A stretch of DNA of 64,000 nucleotides from Steinernema hermaphroditum (lineage: Eukaryota; Nematoda; Chromadorea; Rhabditida; Steinernematidae): the NCBI GenBank assembly GCA_030435675.1, contig CM059623.1, positions 6,288,012 to 6,352,011 on the forward strand. The letters are read 5' to 3'. Both the position numbers and the translations under genes were made by a program. This document shows, piece by piece, positions 1 through 9,627 of the stretch (position 1 is its first letter; each line of letters opens with the position of its first letter). The notes below the pieces were generated by a model, which saw only the letters and a program-made list of their open reading frames with translations, ran no database searches and was not told where the DNA came from.

Positions 1-313
1 GCTTCTTCAGCTACGGCCTCGAGAAGAAGTTCCGTCCACAGATCTACATCGACTTCCAAAGCGAGACGCTCGCGGACATCGGTCGAGGCCAGCTGTACGG
101 TCTTGAGAAGTTCTACGCATTCCTCAAGTACTACAAGCACTCGAAGCGTCTCGATGTGAACCCCGCACTGGCCGCCGAGCTGGCCAAGTACAAGAAGCTC
201 GACGACTTCGCCGTCAACGTAAGCCCCGTGCCGAGTACTTCCCTAATCCGTACTTTCAGCCCGCAGCCGCCGCCAAGCGCGAGCTGGAGAGCGAGGTGAA
301 GGCGATGCAGTAG
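1..313 (+). CDS. larp-1: La-related protein 1 (LARP1), C-terminal end, partial
   Basis: The gene enters the window already open. Reading from base 3, the first exon (to 218) contains SYGLEKKFRPQIY, then GQLYGLEKFYAFLKYY and a KKLDDF motif. These match the last repeats of the DM15 (LARP1) region, which in LARP1 proteins binds capped 5'-TOP mRNAs and regulates ribosomal-protein mRNA translation and stability. A 41-bp intron (219-259, gt...ttcag) is followed by an exon of 17 codons and a TAG at 311-313. The short tail after DM15 is Ala/Glu/Lys rich. The N-terminal La motif lies off the window, so this is only the 3' end. The family call rests on remembered motifs; LARP1B-type paralogues cannot be separated from this piece. 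Confidence 0.85.
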
Positions 314-912
314 GCTGTCCCGCCCGGGCCCTCGGGTGCTGGGACGATTGTTTTTGTTCTCTTCTTTGTTGTTGAGCCCTTGGCGGGCGTTTTCTTGTTA
401 TGCACACCTAATACGCTTAGTTTTCGGTTTTGCCTAGAGTCCTCTCCGCATAGTACCGTTGTTGTTACATTGTTACCCTCGAGTTTCTCTTGCTGTGCCG
501 CGCCCCCCTGTCCGTCCCTAGCGCCATGCCCCGGGGACGGACCCTGGGGCCCAACTCGTTTCTAGAGTCTATTCCGTTGTTATTTGTTCCTTCAACTATG
601 CACTCTCTGCTACCGTATATGTAGACACTTACCTTCCCACTTTTCTTCAAAGTTTTATCCTATCTCGTTTGCTCAGCGCCCTCCCCCTCTGCCCCCTCCG
701 ATTGCGGGTCTCGACGGTCCCCGATCGCCGACTTCTCGCATGACAGTCGCCGGAGCCGCCGCGTCGACTTCCCCGTGAGATCCTCTGAGCGAAAGAAAGT
801 GATCTGCCGATGTACTCGACACCCTCTCAGATATTATTTGTCTTCCGATCATTCATTCTACGTTTCTCCCTTCGTTACCATCCTTATCAGTAACAGACTT
901 CTTTTAAATAAA
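314..912 (+). other. 3' UTR and downstream region of the LARP1-like gene
   Basis: About 600 bp after the LARP1 stop carry no convincing coding sequence. The stretch is T- and C-rich and ends with AATAAA at 907-912 followed by an A-rich run, a plausible polyadenylation signal. That would make a long 3' UTR; the real cleavage site could lie earlier. Confidence 0.45.
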
Positions 913-1069
913 TTAAAAAAAACGGGCTATCACAGAGAACCTTCGCGAAGCAGCATGCCGTGCCAGTGACCTATAAAAACGTCAGAGAGCAATGAAGAAA
1001 CAGAAGATAATACTTCTCTGGAGTCTTGAAGGAACACTTCAGCCGAAGTATATACTTGAAGTTGTCACA

Positions 1070-1240
1070 GATCTTGCTGAACATGCGGAATCCACTCGAC
1101 GAGGAAGTTGGCGCTCTGGACGCGGACGGAGCTGATGGAGACATGGTGCTCGTAGCGCTTCGTCCGGATCGGCCACTCCCCCGCGGAGCCGCCGATGTAA
1201 ATCCAGAGGTGGAGAGCCCCGTCTTATGGAAGCGTGCACT
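1070..1240 (-). other. Possible terminal exon or gene relic
   Basis: On the minus strand a frame of about 50 codons uses the same C/G-ending codons as the host genes nearby. It includes LWIYIGGSAGEWPIRTKRYE and stops with TGA near 1073. No clear splice acceptor or partner exon was found and I do not recognise the family. It could be a last exon, a decayed gene piece or chance. The surrounding 913-1910 has nothing else I can support. Confidence 0.2.
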
Positions 1241-1914
1241 CATGACCAGTTCGAGATTAGCCGATTGGAGTTCTTGTTTACTGCTGATGGTTCTTCCACG
1301 AACTTTTGATCTGCTCCAGTGCGCTGAGCAGTTCCTAAAGGTGGCATCTTCGTATACTAGAAGATCCGAGCAAGCGATACTATCGCGGGGGTCTTGTTGG
1401 CCATCGCAGGCTCCGCTATCTCTTTGTTTCAATCGGTGCACTTTTGCGTAAGCAGCAAATGAAAAACTTATCGTCGTCTTTCGCCTTGGCGCTTATCTCC
1501 GAAAGCAGCCTGGGGAGAACGCATCTGGGAGAAGACGCGCCGCGGGCGTAGTACGTAGGCTTCCTTCGATGGGCCTTCTGCTACGAATACCACGTCCCGT
1601 GCCCTTCAGCTCCATCCGCGCCAACAGAGTTTTTTTGACTGCGCTGATCTACGGCCGCGTTCAAACTCCGGCGACGAGTTTAAACGGGTATCGAGTCCGC
1701 CACCGGAAAAGTGAGATTGAAAGATCGTCGCTCTCAGTTTGAACGCCCAGCGAGGTCGACTGTAGAAGAAGAAGTTCAACGTCGATCACAGGATGGACAC
1801 TTTTTGCGCCATTTTTATGACGCGGCTCCTAACAAGTACGTCGAACGAGCGGTTCTACGGTTTTGGACGCCCCCCTTTAAGTGTGTACTCCGCATTTGTG
1901 TCCTATTCCGGCGA

Positions 1915-2255
1915 TAATTAATGAGGACACAACGCCTTTGGCGGCGTCTCCCACGACGAAAAGTCGAGGGCCGCTTTGTCTTCAGACGGCGACTCAAAGG
2001 GTCCCGGCACATGGCCGCGCGCGCTGTTGCTTTGCGTGGCCCTAAAAGGAGTGGCGGGATTAGGAGTGCGCAAGATCTCCGGAAGAAGGGGATTAGCGGG
2101 ATGGTGCGAAGGCAAGTGGATTAGAAGGAGAGCAAACGGGGTATGGTAGCACCGAGAGGAATACGGTGGATGAGGGCCGGATTAGACGACTTTCGCCTTT
2201 CCGACAAACGACGAATCTTAGAGGAAGTCGAGGACATACACGGGATATTAGCCCG
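1915..2255 (+). repeat. Left arm of a 340-bp inverted duplication
   Basis: This stretch is present again, inverted and clearly similar, at 8908-9250. Both arms contain the ATTAATGAGGAC end, the GCCGCGCGCGCTGTTGCTTT core and the GGATGAGGGCCGGATT segment in matching order. The arms enclose 6.65 kb with the small membrane-protein gene and cnd-1. No terminal motif or target duplication was seen, so it may be a foldback element, a transposon pair or an inverted segmental duplication. Confidence 0.75.
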
Positions 2256-2626
2256 CATCCACTGGAGATCTCATCGAGGTATTTCCCGGTTACACCTACA
2301 GTTGGGCGTCGAAGAAGCGCATCAGTGCGCCGGAGAGGCGTGCCTCGAACCAAGCCTCGAGGCGACCGAATTCTCCACTTCTTGCAAAGACTCCGGGTCG
2401 TTCCTTCCTTCCACCTCGCCTCCTCCGCCTCGAGAAAAAGCCGAAGGTCGTCGTGCCCACCTGGCTCCTTCTCTCCTCTGCAGCCCTAACGGCTCCCTCT
2501 CGACTTCCCCTCTCGTCGACTTCCGCGCGCATTCCTATCCCACGCGGTAACGTAACGGTAATGGAACCATCGGGCAATTACGTATTCGGCATCGCCGCCC
2601 CGACCGGTTCCCGGCGCTCCACCGAG

Positions 2627-2635
2627 TTTATAAAG
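2627..2635 (+). promoter_or_regulatory. TATA-like element of the small membrane-protein gene
   Basis: TTTATAAAG lies 36 bp upstream of the ATG at 2671. The short spacing implies a very short 5' UTR or trans-splicing; no spliced-leader acceptor is obvious between the two. Confidence 0.45.
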
Positions 2636-2670
2636 CCCTCGCCGGCGCTGGAGGCAACTCGTTTCCCTCG

Positions 2671-3238
2671 ATGTCCGCTTCGTCTCTCCTCGCCTGTGTC
2701 GCCGCCACCCTCGTCGGCGTCGCCGTCACCACCCCCAGCATCTTCTCCTGTCCCCTCAACACCAACTTCATCGGAGGTCTCCCCGGAATCAACGGAGTCG
2801 GCGAAATGTGAGTCTTCTCGGCCTCGAGAAAAGAGGAATCTGCGGAGCCACCCACCGCGATTCCTCTTCTGGACCTTCTTCCCTTAAAGAACGTCCTCTC
2901 CCCCAATTGCCCTCGGCACCTCAGCCAGGGCCCTTCCTAATCGAGCTGAAACTAGATGTGCCATCTCCCGAGCCCCCTTCCTCGTGCACCCCTAACCTGT
3001 CACCGCCTTGCAGCTGCGGAACCGGCTCGTTCCTGCACTACTGGACCTGCTGCGAGGACAATCCCTTCCGTTGCTGCTTCGAGTTCGAAACGTGGGCCAT
3101 GTGAGTTGGAGCGGATCGCGCAGCCCTAATACGCACACTAATCGGTCCGGTTTTAGAGTTCTCTTTTCGGTGGTCCTCGTCATGCTAATTGGCGCCATCC
3201 TCTTCGCCATCGGCCGCTACGTCGCCGACCGCTACTGA
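2671..3238 (+). CDS. Small Cys-rich single-pass membrane protein, three exons
   Basis: Exons 2671-2807, 3014-3100 and 3157-3238 join in frame through consensus gt...ag introns (206 and 56 bp) to give 101 codons. The N-terminus is a signal-peptide-like hydrophobic stretch ending near SIFSCP. A short ectodomain follows with paired cysteines (WTCCEDNPFRCCFEF), then a C-terminal hydrophobic helix (VVLVMLIGAILFAIG) and a tail ending VADRY. The predicted topology is extracellular Cys module, one membrane span, very short cytoplasmic tail. I do not recognise the family and assign no function. The start is the first ATG after the TATA-like box, and each splice join preserves the frame. Codon use is strongly C/G-ending, like LARP1 and cnd-1 and unlike the AT-rich repeats around it. 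Confidence 0.8.
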
Positions 3239-3409
3239 AGCCTGATGCGTACAGGGGCTTCCCGTGTGTGTACAGCTTGTGGTGTTAGTAAACTCTCTCT
3301 CTCTTCCGATTGTTATGACTTCGTGGCTGGACCACACGGACGGGCGTCCGGTTAGGGAGTGAGCACGCAGAAGACCAAAAGCCAACAGATTCAGAAACTG
3401 GTCACTTCG

Positions 3410-3807
3410 CCACTATTAGAGATGGAATACCACACGCAACGGCTAGAGCATACATGGCCAGAATAAGCACGGATATCGTTTGCCTAATTTGCTTCGCCAG
3501 TGCGCATAGAGTAGTTAAATAATTAATCTACACTTTCGTTACCGGATACCGCAACTTTCAATTCAAAAATTGAGAGAAAATCCAACGGCTGACTCCAACC
3601 GGCTGGGCCAACCGGTTGGAGCCAGCCGTTGGATTTCCTTCCGATTTTTGCATCCAAAGTTTCGAAATCTGAATTCGAAAGTGTAGATCAATTATTTAAC
3701 TACTCTATGCACACTGGCGAAGCAAATTTAGCCACCGATATTCGTGCTTATTCTGTCCATGTATGCTCCAGCCGTTGCGTGTGGCATTCCATCTCTGGCC
3801 ACTATGG
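3410..3807. repeat. Palindromic MITE (foldback), about 400 bp
   Basis: The two halves are inverted copies. GCAACGGCTAGAGCATACAT near 3438 mirrors ATGTATGCTCCAGCCGTTGC near 3759, and the centre is a strong stem built on CCAACGGCTG...CAGCCGTTGG around 3582-3634. There is no coding capacity. The ends are not exact, so the target duplication is unresolved. Confidence 0.75.
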
Positions 3808-4110
3808 CATCAGAGGGCGAGGAGTGCATGGGGCTCTGGAGGGCTCTGGTTAGGAAAGCTCTATGTTCAGATTCTTGGAGAACAAGTCAGTGTCCACACG
3901 GGTAAAATTCAACTTCCACGGGTGATACCATAGTCTCCATCTACGGTATCCCCGTCTGTTCAAGTCGAAATAATGTCGAGCCTCTCGAGACTCAGGACAA
4001 AACAATTTGAAATCATTTGAACTGGAAATGGATTATCGCCTCGAGTTTCTGTTTTTTGAGTTCTCCAGTGCCGCCAGATGTGCATACCGTGACGAAATTT
4101 CTAGTATTAA
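3808..4110. other. Unannotated interval after the palindromic MITE
   Basis: No gene, motif or repeat unit that I can support is visible in this 300-bp interval. Confidence 0.3.
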
Positions 4111-4121
4111 AGGCCTGGGCA

Positions 4122-4153
4122 TACTTTTGCCCCGCGCGCGCGGGGCAAAAGTA
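4122..4153. repeat. Perfect 32-bp palindrome
   Basis: TACTTTTGCCCCGCGC is followed immediately by its exact reverse complement, with no spacer. This is a potential cruciform or very stable hairpin at the left edge of the composite foldback element. Confidence 0.9.
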
Positions 4154-4512
4154 AAGTTCGTAAAGTTGATTATATACATTCGAACACAACTTTCAAAGGG
4201 CATTTCCGCACTCAAGTGTGTGTATCGGTCAAAATAGAAGGGGTTCTGTCGTTGTGACATCTATAAGGATAAGGAGAGAGGGGTGAACGCGAAAGAACGG
4301 GCTCGGGTTCGACTCCACCGAGGTTCTTCCACATTTTTCTTTTCATCAGAACGACATATTTTCACATTTTCACAGGTGTTTGTCATTGGTTTGCAACCCT
4401 TTGCAGGAATCGGAACTAGTAAACCAAATTTCATCTTTGTGTTGCAGCTGTTTTTAGTTCTTTCGCGTTCACCCCTCTCTCCTTATCCTTATAGATGTCA
4501 CAACGACAGAAC

Positions 4513-5408
4513 TAGGGTTGGCATTCGAGTCAGAAAACGCCGAGTCGAGTCGAGTCGGACTTGGCCGAGTCACCGAGTCGAGTCGCGCTTAACAACCAGT
4601 GTTTTTTAACAATGAAAAGTGAAAATACAAATTGTAACCTAAGATGAATCTCAGAAGAGTGTTCCAAACTACTGTCTTCCTCTTCTTCTGGGTCAGCGAT
4701 GTTGGAGCGATTCTTGACCAGCTGCTTAACCACCAGAAGCTTCTCAGCCTTGCTAGTAGATAGTCGGGAGCGAAGTTTGTTGGAGAAAAGAAGACTCGCT
4801 TGTGAAAAAGCTCGTTCGGAGTCTACGCTAGACGCTTGGGCAGCAAATAGCTTCCGGGCGAGTTCGGCAATTGAGAGTTGAACAGTTAGCTACAGATTCA
4901 TATGTTGGAGATGTCCTAGATCACAGGAGGATCCATGTACGACATAGTGATGGGCAGCTAATCCATCATATTCTTAAAAATCCACAGCTTACGATTCAAA
5001 GTGCCATTATCCACCATTGATCCTAATAACTCTGCGAGGAAAGCATACTGGCAGTCGAGCCAGGGCTCATTCGACGCGCCAGAGTCTGCTGAGCAACCGT
5101 CCGTTAATGGAATTTGAAGAAATCGCGTCAGAAACGAGAAAAAATCGGATTACTATGATTTTGAGCATTTCCCATTGTAAACTTTTTGGCGCGTGAAATG
5201 CGCGCGCAAAATTTTCGTGGCAGGAGACCTCTCCTTTTTTGCGAGAGATTTTTGACGAATACAATAAAAAAACCTTCGACTTTGCCGTTTGAATTAAGTC
5301 GGAAATTGTCGAGTCGGACTTGGCCGAGTCGAGTCGAGTCGAGTCGGACTTGGCCGAGTCGCCGAGTCGAGTCGAAAAAGGCGACTCGAACTCGAAGTGC
5401 CAACCCTA
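4513..5408 (-). mobile_element. hAT transposon derivative (896 bp) with 8-bp target duplication
   Basis: The ends are TAGGGTTGGCA and its inverse TGCCAACCCTA, flanked by the direct repeat GACAGAAC (4505-4512 and 5409-5416). An 8-bp duplication and (C/T)AGGG termini are the hallmarks of hAT. Subterminal clusters of CGAGTCGGACTTGGCCGAGT sit just inside both ends, as is typical for transposase binding. The interior keeps only a hAT dimerisation-domain remnant plus a module (about 5028-5279) that recurs inverted at 33280-33545. It is non-autonomous. Confidence 0.85.
4640..4885 (-). pseudogene. hAT transposase C-terminal dimerisation domain, remnant
   Basis: The minus-strand frame includes SVDSERAFSQASLLFSNKLR followed by RLSTSKAEKLLVVKQLV, which matches the SERxFSxA...LRxRLS...EKLLxLK signature of the hAT C-terminal dimerisation domain. 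No N-terminal BED finger or catalytic core is present in the enclosing element. The fragment supports the hAT call for 4513-5408 but cannot encode a working transposase. It ends in an acidic stretch (DPEEEEDSS). Confidence 0.7.
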
Positions 5409-5504
5409 GACAGAACCCCTTCTATTCTGACCGATACACACACTTGAGTGCGGAAATGCCCTTTGAAAGTTGCGTTCGAATGAATATAATCAACTTTACG
5501 AACC

Positions 5505-5585
5505 CGGACCTCGGTGGGGTCGAACCCGAGGCCGTAAACTGGCGAGCCAGAGCACTACCCCTCGACCACGCAGACACATCGCGCT
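5505..5585 (-). other. tRNA-like sequence (A/B-box relic)
   Basis: On the minus strand TGGTCGAGGGGTAGTGC resembles a tRNA D arm/A box, and GGGTTCGACCCC a T arm/B box, with about 40 bp between. The acceptor ends do not pair, so it is not a functional tRNA. It looks like a tRNA-derived module of the surrounding repeat. Confidence 0.5.
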
Positions 5586-5768
5586 ATGAAAATTTCATCG
5601 TAATAGTCGCGACTGGCGTTATTTTCCGTATTTCGGGGGCCTGTTTATGGTAGCCAGTCTGCATATGGGCCGCGCGCTTTGTGTGCGCTCGTCTTCCAAA
5701 GTTCTCCTCTATCCGTCACACCACATTTCATTTCGATTTGCAACTATCACTTGGAGTGCTTCCCTTGT

Positions 5769-7057
5769 TAGTACAGTACAGTATGACACGTAATACGCTG
5801 CAGGGAGATCGGTTCAGGAATACCTTACGCTGAACCAGTTAGTACGCTGACTTAGTACAGATCTGGAACGGCGCCTGAAGTCATCGTCTGAGGTTTCTGC
5901 AGTCCTTCCTAGTGTCGAGGTGTGGATTCTCCCTCTATGCGTTCAGCCTATCACTCAACTTCTGAACGAAAATATGCATTCTCCGACGATTCAAAAATTT
6001 CACATCTCCGCTCCTTGGACAGATCTCAAAACTCAATCCAGAGAGGAAATTTTTTCCATCGAAGTCCATACATCCCCTCCATGAAGTCTTGAGCGCGGAG
6101 AACGCACACAGACCAACTTGAAACAGGAAGTACCTCGCATGAAAGACACGAAAGACAACTGTTCCAAGTGGTTCAACGTATAGCATTCGCCGTTGTACCG
6201 GTCCTGAACCGATCCCCCTGCGGTGTAATATGTCGTCATACTGTACTGTACTCACAAGGGAAGGTCCCAAACTGTCCCACGCCGATTCGGCTGAAATTTG
6301 GCAGGCAGGTAGAGGTGCCAGAGTGTAGTAACACCTGATAGGTTTCATCGGTGAATGGGGGGTTTAAGCTATAAACTAACATATGTGTAACCCCGGACGG
6401 CTTTTCGTTTTTCACGAAATTTACTAGAACTTCCGGGTAAAACGGATTCATGAATCGCTCCATGAATCGCTCCCGAATCGTTCACAAGGACTGTGGATGA
6501 ATTCCCAGGGCGAACAGCAGATCGTTTGCGTATTTTTAGTGATATTAAAAGTAGGTGATTTTGTCCTCTGTCATAGTAAGGCGTCCTGGTGCGATATCCC
6601 TGACGCTACAAGACATACGGTATTCGTGTCAGTTTTTGTCGTTTTTTTGGCCGATTTTCCTGCTACAAGGACATATCTGTTAATTTGCAATGTTAATTTT
6701 GGCTCTAAATGCCGAAAACCTTAGAAAACCCGTGAAAAAAACGACAAAGACTGACAAGAATACCGTATGTCTTGAGGCCCCAGGGACATCGCACCAAGAG
6801 ACCTTACAATTAAGAGGTCAAAATCAATTATGAAGTACAGCTTAAACCCCCATTCACCGATGAAACCTATCAGGTGTTGCTACACTCTGGCACCTCTACC
6901 TGCCTGCCAAATTTCAGCCGAATCGGCGTGGAACAGTTTGGGACCTTCCCTTGTAAGTGGTTCAGCGTATGACATTTACTGTACTATCTCGGTCTTGCAG
7001 CGAACACCCTGTTTGTACTAAGTCGACGAGCGTACGAACTATATCGTTCAACAAACC
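5769..7057. repeat. Copy 1 of dispersed repeat family 'R' (split by a MITE)
   Basis: The sequence aligns (inverted) with 55369-56645 and with 33981-34660. All carry the blocks GTTCGTACGCTCGTCGACTT, CTGAACCGAT(A/C)TCCCTGCGG and the stretch running through GAGCGGAGATGTGAAATTTT. Its terminal motif ACAAACC at 7051-7057 is the inverse of GGTTTGTTGAAC at 55369. A 699-bp MITE interrupts it. No protein is recognisable; family identity is unknown. Confidence 0.7.
6255..6953. mobile_element. TAA-target MITE (PIF/Harbinger-like), copy 1
   Basis: The terminal inverted repeat begins CAAGGGAAGGTCCCAAACTG and ends in its inverse CCTTCCCTTG. It is flanked by TCA (6252-6254, probably a mutated TAA) and TAA (6954-6956). 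The empty site exists in the window: repeat R at about 56525 reads GTACTAAGTGGTTCAGCG, with a single TAA. The 3-bp TWA duplication suggests PIF/Harbinger, but no transposase is present, so the superfamily is an inference. Related copies lie at about 9628, 29870 and 33641. Confidence 0.75.
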
Positions 7058-7620
7058 TTGACGCACCGGGGCAAAGATCGCAGCAGGTGGTGCCGATGTT
7101 CCGTGGAGCAAAGTATGACCACCCGCGGGGCATTTTTTTTTGCCCCGTACGCACGGGGTACCCCGCGGAGTATGACCAGGCCTTAACGGTTTTTTTTTTA
7201 TCTGCGATGAGTGGTGAGCAGATCCGTCGGATGGATATGCTTGTTCTTTCTACTTTCTAGGTTATCGCTGTTGAGTGCAGCACAGACATGTGCTTTGGTA
7301 GACACGAGTAACATGCAAAGGAGTGTCCCATTTCTGTCTAGTAGACAAATTCTGCACCCCTTTCTCATTGTTTCACACCGCTTCATTGCGATTCCTAGCA
7401 CAATGACTTTTGCAGCGTTTGCCTGCTAGACATACACCCAAACGACACGTGGTCTCAGTCTCGATGTTGAAAAGTCTCGTCTCGCATACCCGTCTCTGGT
7501 GCCGATGTCATCTCCAGAAGGCTTTTCGGGAAGGCTTTTCTCCTTCGACCAAGACGACTACCGTATGCAAGAGCAGATGGACAAATAAAAGTTTATATAT
7601 ACACTTTTGAAAATGGACAA
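7058..7620. other. Intergenic stretch downstream of cnd-1
   Basis: It contains a hairpin at about 7133-7155 (GGGGCATTTTTTTTTGCCCC) and a long T run near 7190. No gene is supported here. Confidence 0.35.
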
Positions 7621-7628
7621 GAAGAGGA

Positions 7629-8279
7629 CTAGACATGATGGCTATCGTATCCCACATCCATGGGCGTCGGACCGGTGTAGAAGCAGTCGGCGGGGTAGGC
7701 GTGCGCGGAGGGCGTCGAGGGGAGGGCACCGAAGTCGGGAATCTGGGGGGCGTCGAGGAGACGGCCCTGGCGCTGGGCGAGAATGAGGAGTCGGGGCTGG
7801 ACGTGCATCAGGGAGGCGATGAGGTTGGTGGTGGTCTGGGAGAGGCCGTTGGAGAGGATGTGGGCGTACTCGAGGTTAGAGGGCTGCTTCCCCGAGGAGA
7901 GCATCAGGTTCAGGGCGTCGATGTAGTTCCTGAAGCATAAGGAATGAGATGGGCAGGTGGACAGGGCTGTAAACGGCCCCCGCGCCTGATTGCACTTAAT
8001 GGGACCAGCCATCTTGGTTTAGGGCCGATTCGAACGCGCAGGGTGGAGTACGGTAGACACTTACCGAGCGAGACGGAGGGTCTCGATCTTCGAGAGTTTC
8101 TGGTGCTGTGTGGTGAGAGGCACCTTCTGGCGGAGAACGTCCAGGGCGTGATTGAGGCCGTGCATCCGGTTCCGCTCGCGGCAGTTCGCCTTCACGCGGC
8201 GGAGATGGTGCTTCTTCTGCGTCTGAGGGTCCTCCGAGGAGGCTGGGGAGGAGGACGAGGCGTGTGGTCGGGGCGACAT
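7629..8279 (-). CDS. cnd-1: NeuroD-family bHLH transcription factor (CND-1-like)
   Basis: Two exons, complement(8065..8279) and complement(7629..7929), join through a 135-bp intron (7930-8064) in phase to give 171 aa. The start chosen is the ATG at 8279 ([11 protein letters not shown]), because the frame upstream is low-complexity; a longer form from 8432 is possible. The basic region reads [17 protein letters not shown]. The helix-loop-helix continues through [20 protein letters not shown], with the intron inside the second helix. The C-terminal [19 protein letters not shown] block resembles, from memory, nematode CND-1, a proneural factor for motor-neuron fate that binds E boxes as a heterodimer with the E/Daughterless partner. 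Length is close to the C. elegans protein (about 190 aa). Confidence 0.88.
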
Positions 8280-8432
8280 GCTTTGGGGACACGGGAGGCG
8301 CGGATGGGTCGCCGACTCCCGAGAGTCCCTTTTGTACTCTCGAGGGAGGGCGGAGTCGCCCCTCCCCCGGCGGCCCTCCACCCCACCGTATCCCGGGAGG
8401 GGAGGCGACACGGTTGCGCAACCGCGACGCAT

Positions 8433-8907
8433 TTTTGTTAATTAAACGCGCAATCGGGACCAATTTGCAGATTGTGCCAATTTGGACACAATACGTAATC
8501 GGCTGTTCGTTTACGGTCCGGGGACAGAGGCGCGTCGAGAGGGCGCCTCTCAAAGGATCTAGAGATCGCCGATTGTCTGGCATCGCGTTGACCACAATAT
8601 CCTTCCAGAATCCAGCAAGCGGTGCAGCTTATTCTCCTAAGCTCTTCTATGTGAAAACGTCAGAAAACGACTTCCAAAGCATTTTGGGACCCGAATGGCG
8701 TGATCGCCAAGGGTTGAGGGGAAAGTAGTCTTGAGCAGTACTGAAATGGATCTATGAAAACCGTCAGGGTCACATTTAGAAGGATTCGAACCTTTTGAAA
8801 AGGATTCTTGAGTGGATCCCGGAAAACTACCATAACCATTGTATTTTCAGCAAAAAGCAGCTAGCAAAGAAGAACGTTCTTCTGGAATGGGTCGGCGTTT
8901 CTCTAGT
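8433..8907. other. Upstream region of cnd-1
   Basis: No gene or repeat is recognised. This is the likely promoter interval of cnd-1 (minus strand). Confidence 0.35.
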
Positions 8908-9250
8908 CGGGCTAATCTCCCGTGCATGTCCTCGACTTCCTCTAAGATTCGTCGTCTGCCGGAGAGGCGAAAGTCGTCAATCCGGCCCTCATCCACCGTA
9001 TTCCTCTCGGTGCTACCATACCCCGTTTGCTCTCCTTCTAATCCACTTGCCTTCGCACCATCCCGCTAATCCCCTTCTTCCGGAGATCTTGCGCACTCCT
9101 AATCCCGCCACTCCTTTTAGGGCCACGCAAAGCAACAGCGCGCGCGGCCATGTGCCGGGACCCTTTGAGTCGCCGTCTGAAGACAAAGCGGCGCTTCGAC
9201 TTTTCGTCGTGGGAGACGCCGCCGAAAGCGTTTTGTCCTCATTAATTAGC
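8908..9250 (-). repeat. Right arm of the 340-bp inverted duplication
   Basis: Inverted partner of 1915-2255. Its distal 30 bp (GTCCTCATTAATTAGCGCCG and neighbours) occurs a third time, inverted, at about 9770-9800 inside the MITE there. Confidence 0.75.
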
Positions 9251-9627
9251 GCCGCAGCGTCCACCTGCTGAGATCGCCGTCACTCACTCCGAACGGGCGA
9301 CTTTTACGACTGCGCAGCCGTAAACGAATAAATATTCATTTCATCCGGTCGGTGCGCACTTTCATTACCGAAAGGATCCGACCTCAGAAGGGTCCTCGGC
9401 CCCTTCGGGAGCCTCTCGACGCTTTGGCGGCGTTGCGCAATTGGAGACACCCGGGCAGGAGTGCGCGAGATCGGATTAACGCCGCCGACGGTAACGCAAT
9501 TGGCACCTTCCTGTCCGGCAATCACGGCTCTGAGGCCACTGTAGGGGAAGCACGGTCCGAAGCAGGGGAGCTGGAGGCTAGGGTGGCTCTTGGAGATCAG
9601 ATGGTCTGCAACAGATCTGCCACTCAC
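9251..9627. other. Intergenic, no feature seen
   Basis: GC-rich unique-looking sequence without a supported ORF, promoter or repeat. Confidence 0.3.

Larger units (their letters stand above)
4114..5590. repeat. Composite foldback element with tRNA-like box, host of a hAT insertion
   Basis: Arms at about 4151-4247 and 5409-5505 are inverted copies (both contain TTGAGTGCGGAAATGCCCTT or its complement). A second inverted pair, GTTCTTTCGCGTTCACCCCT, borders 4255-4500. A T-arm-like CTCGGGTTCGACTCCACCG sits near 4306, resembling the B box of a tRNA gene. A hAT element (4513-5408) interrupts the structure. No protein is encoded by the composite itself. Confidence 0.65.

Noticed and set aside
380..969. 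Short ORFs in the LARP1 3' region
   Set aside because: Low complexity, non-host codon use, overlapping a probable 3' UTR.
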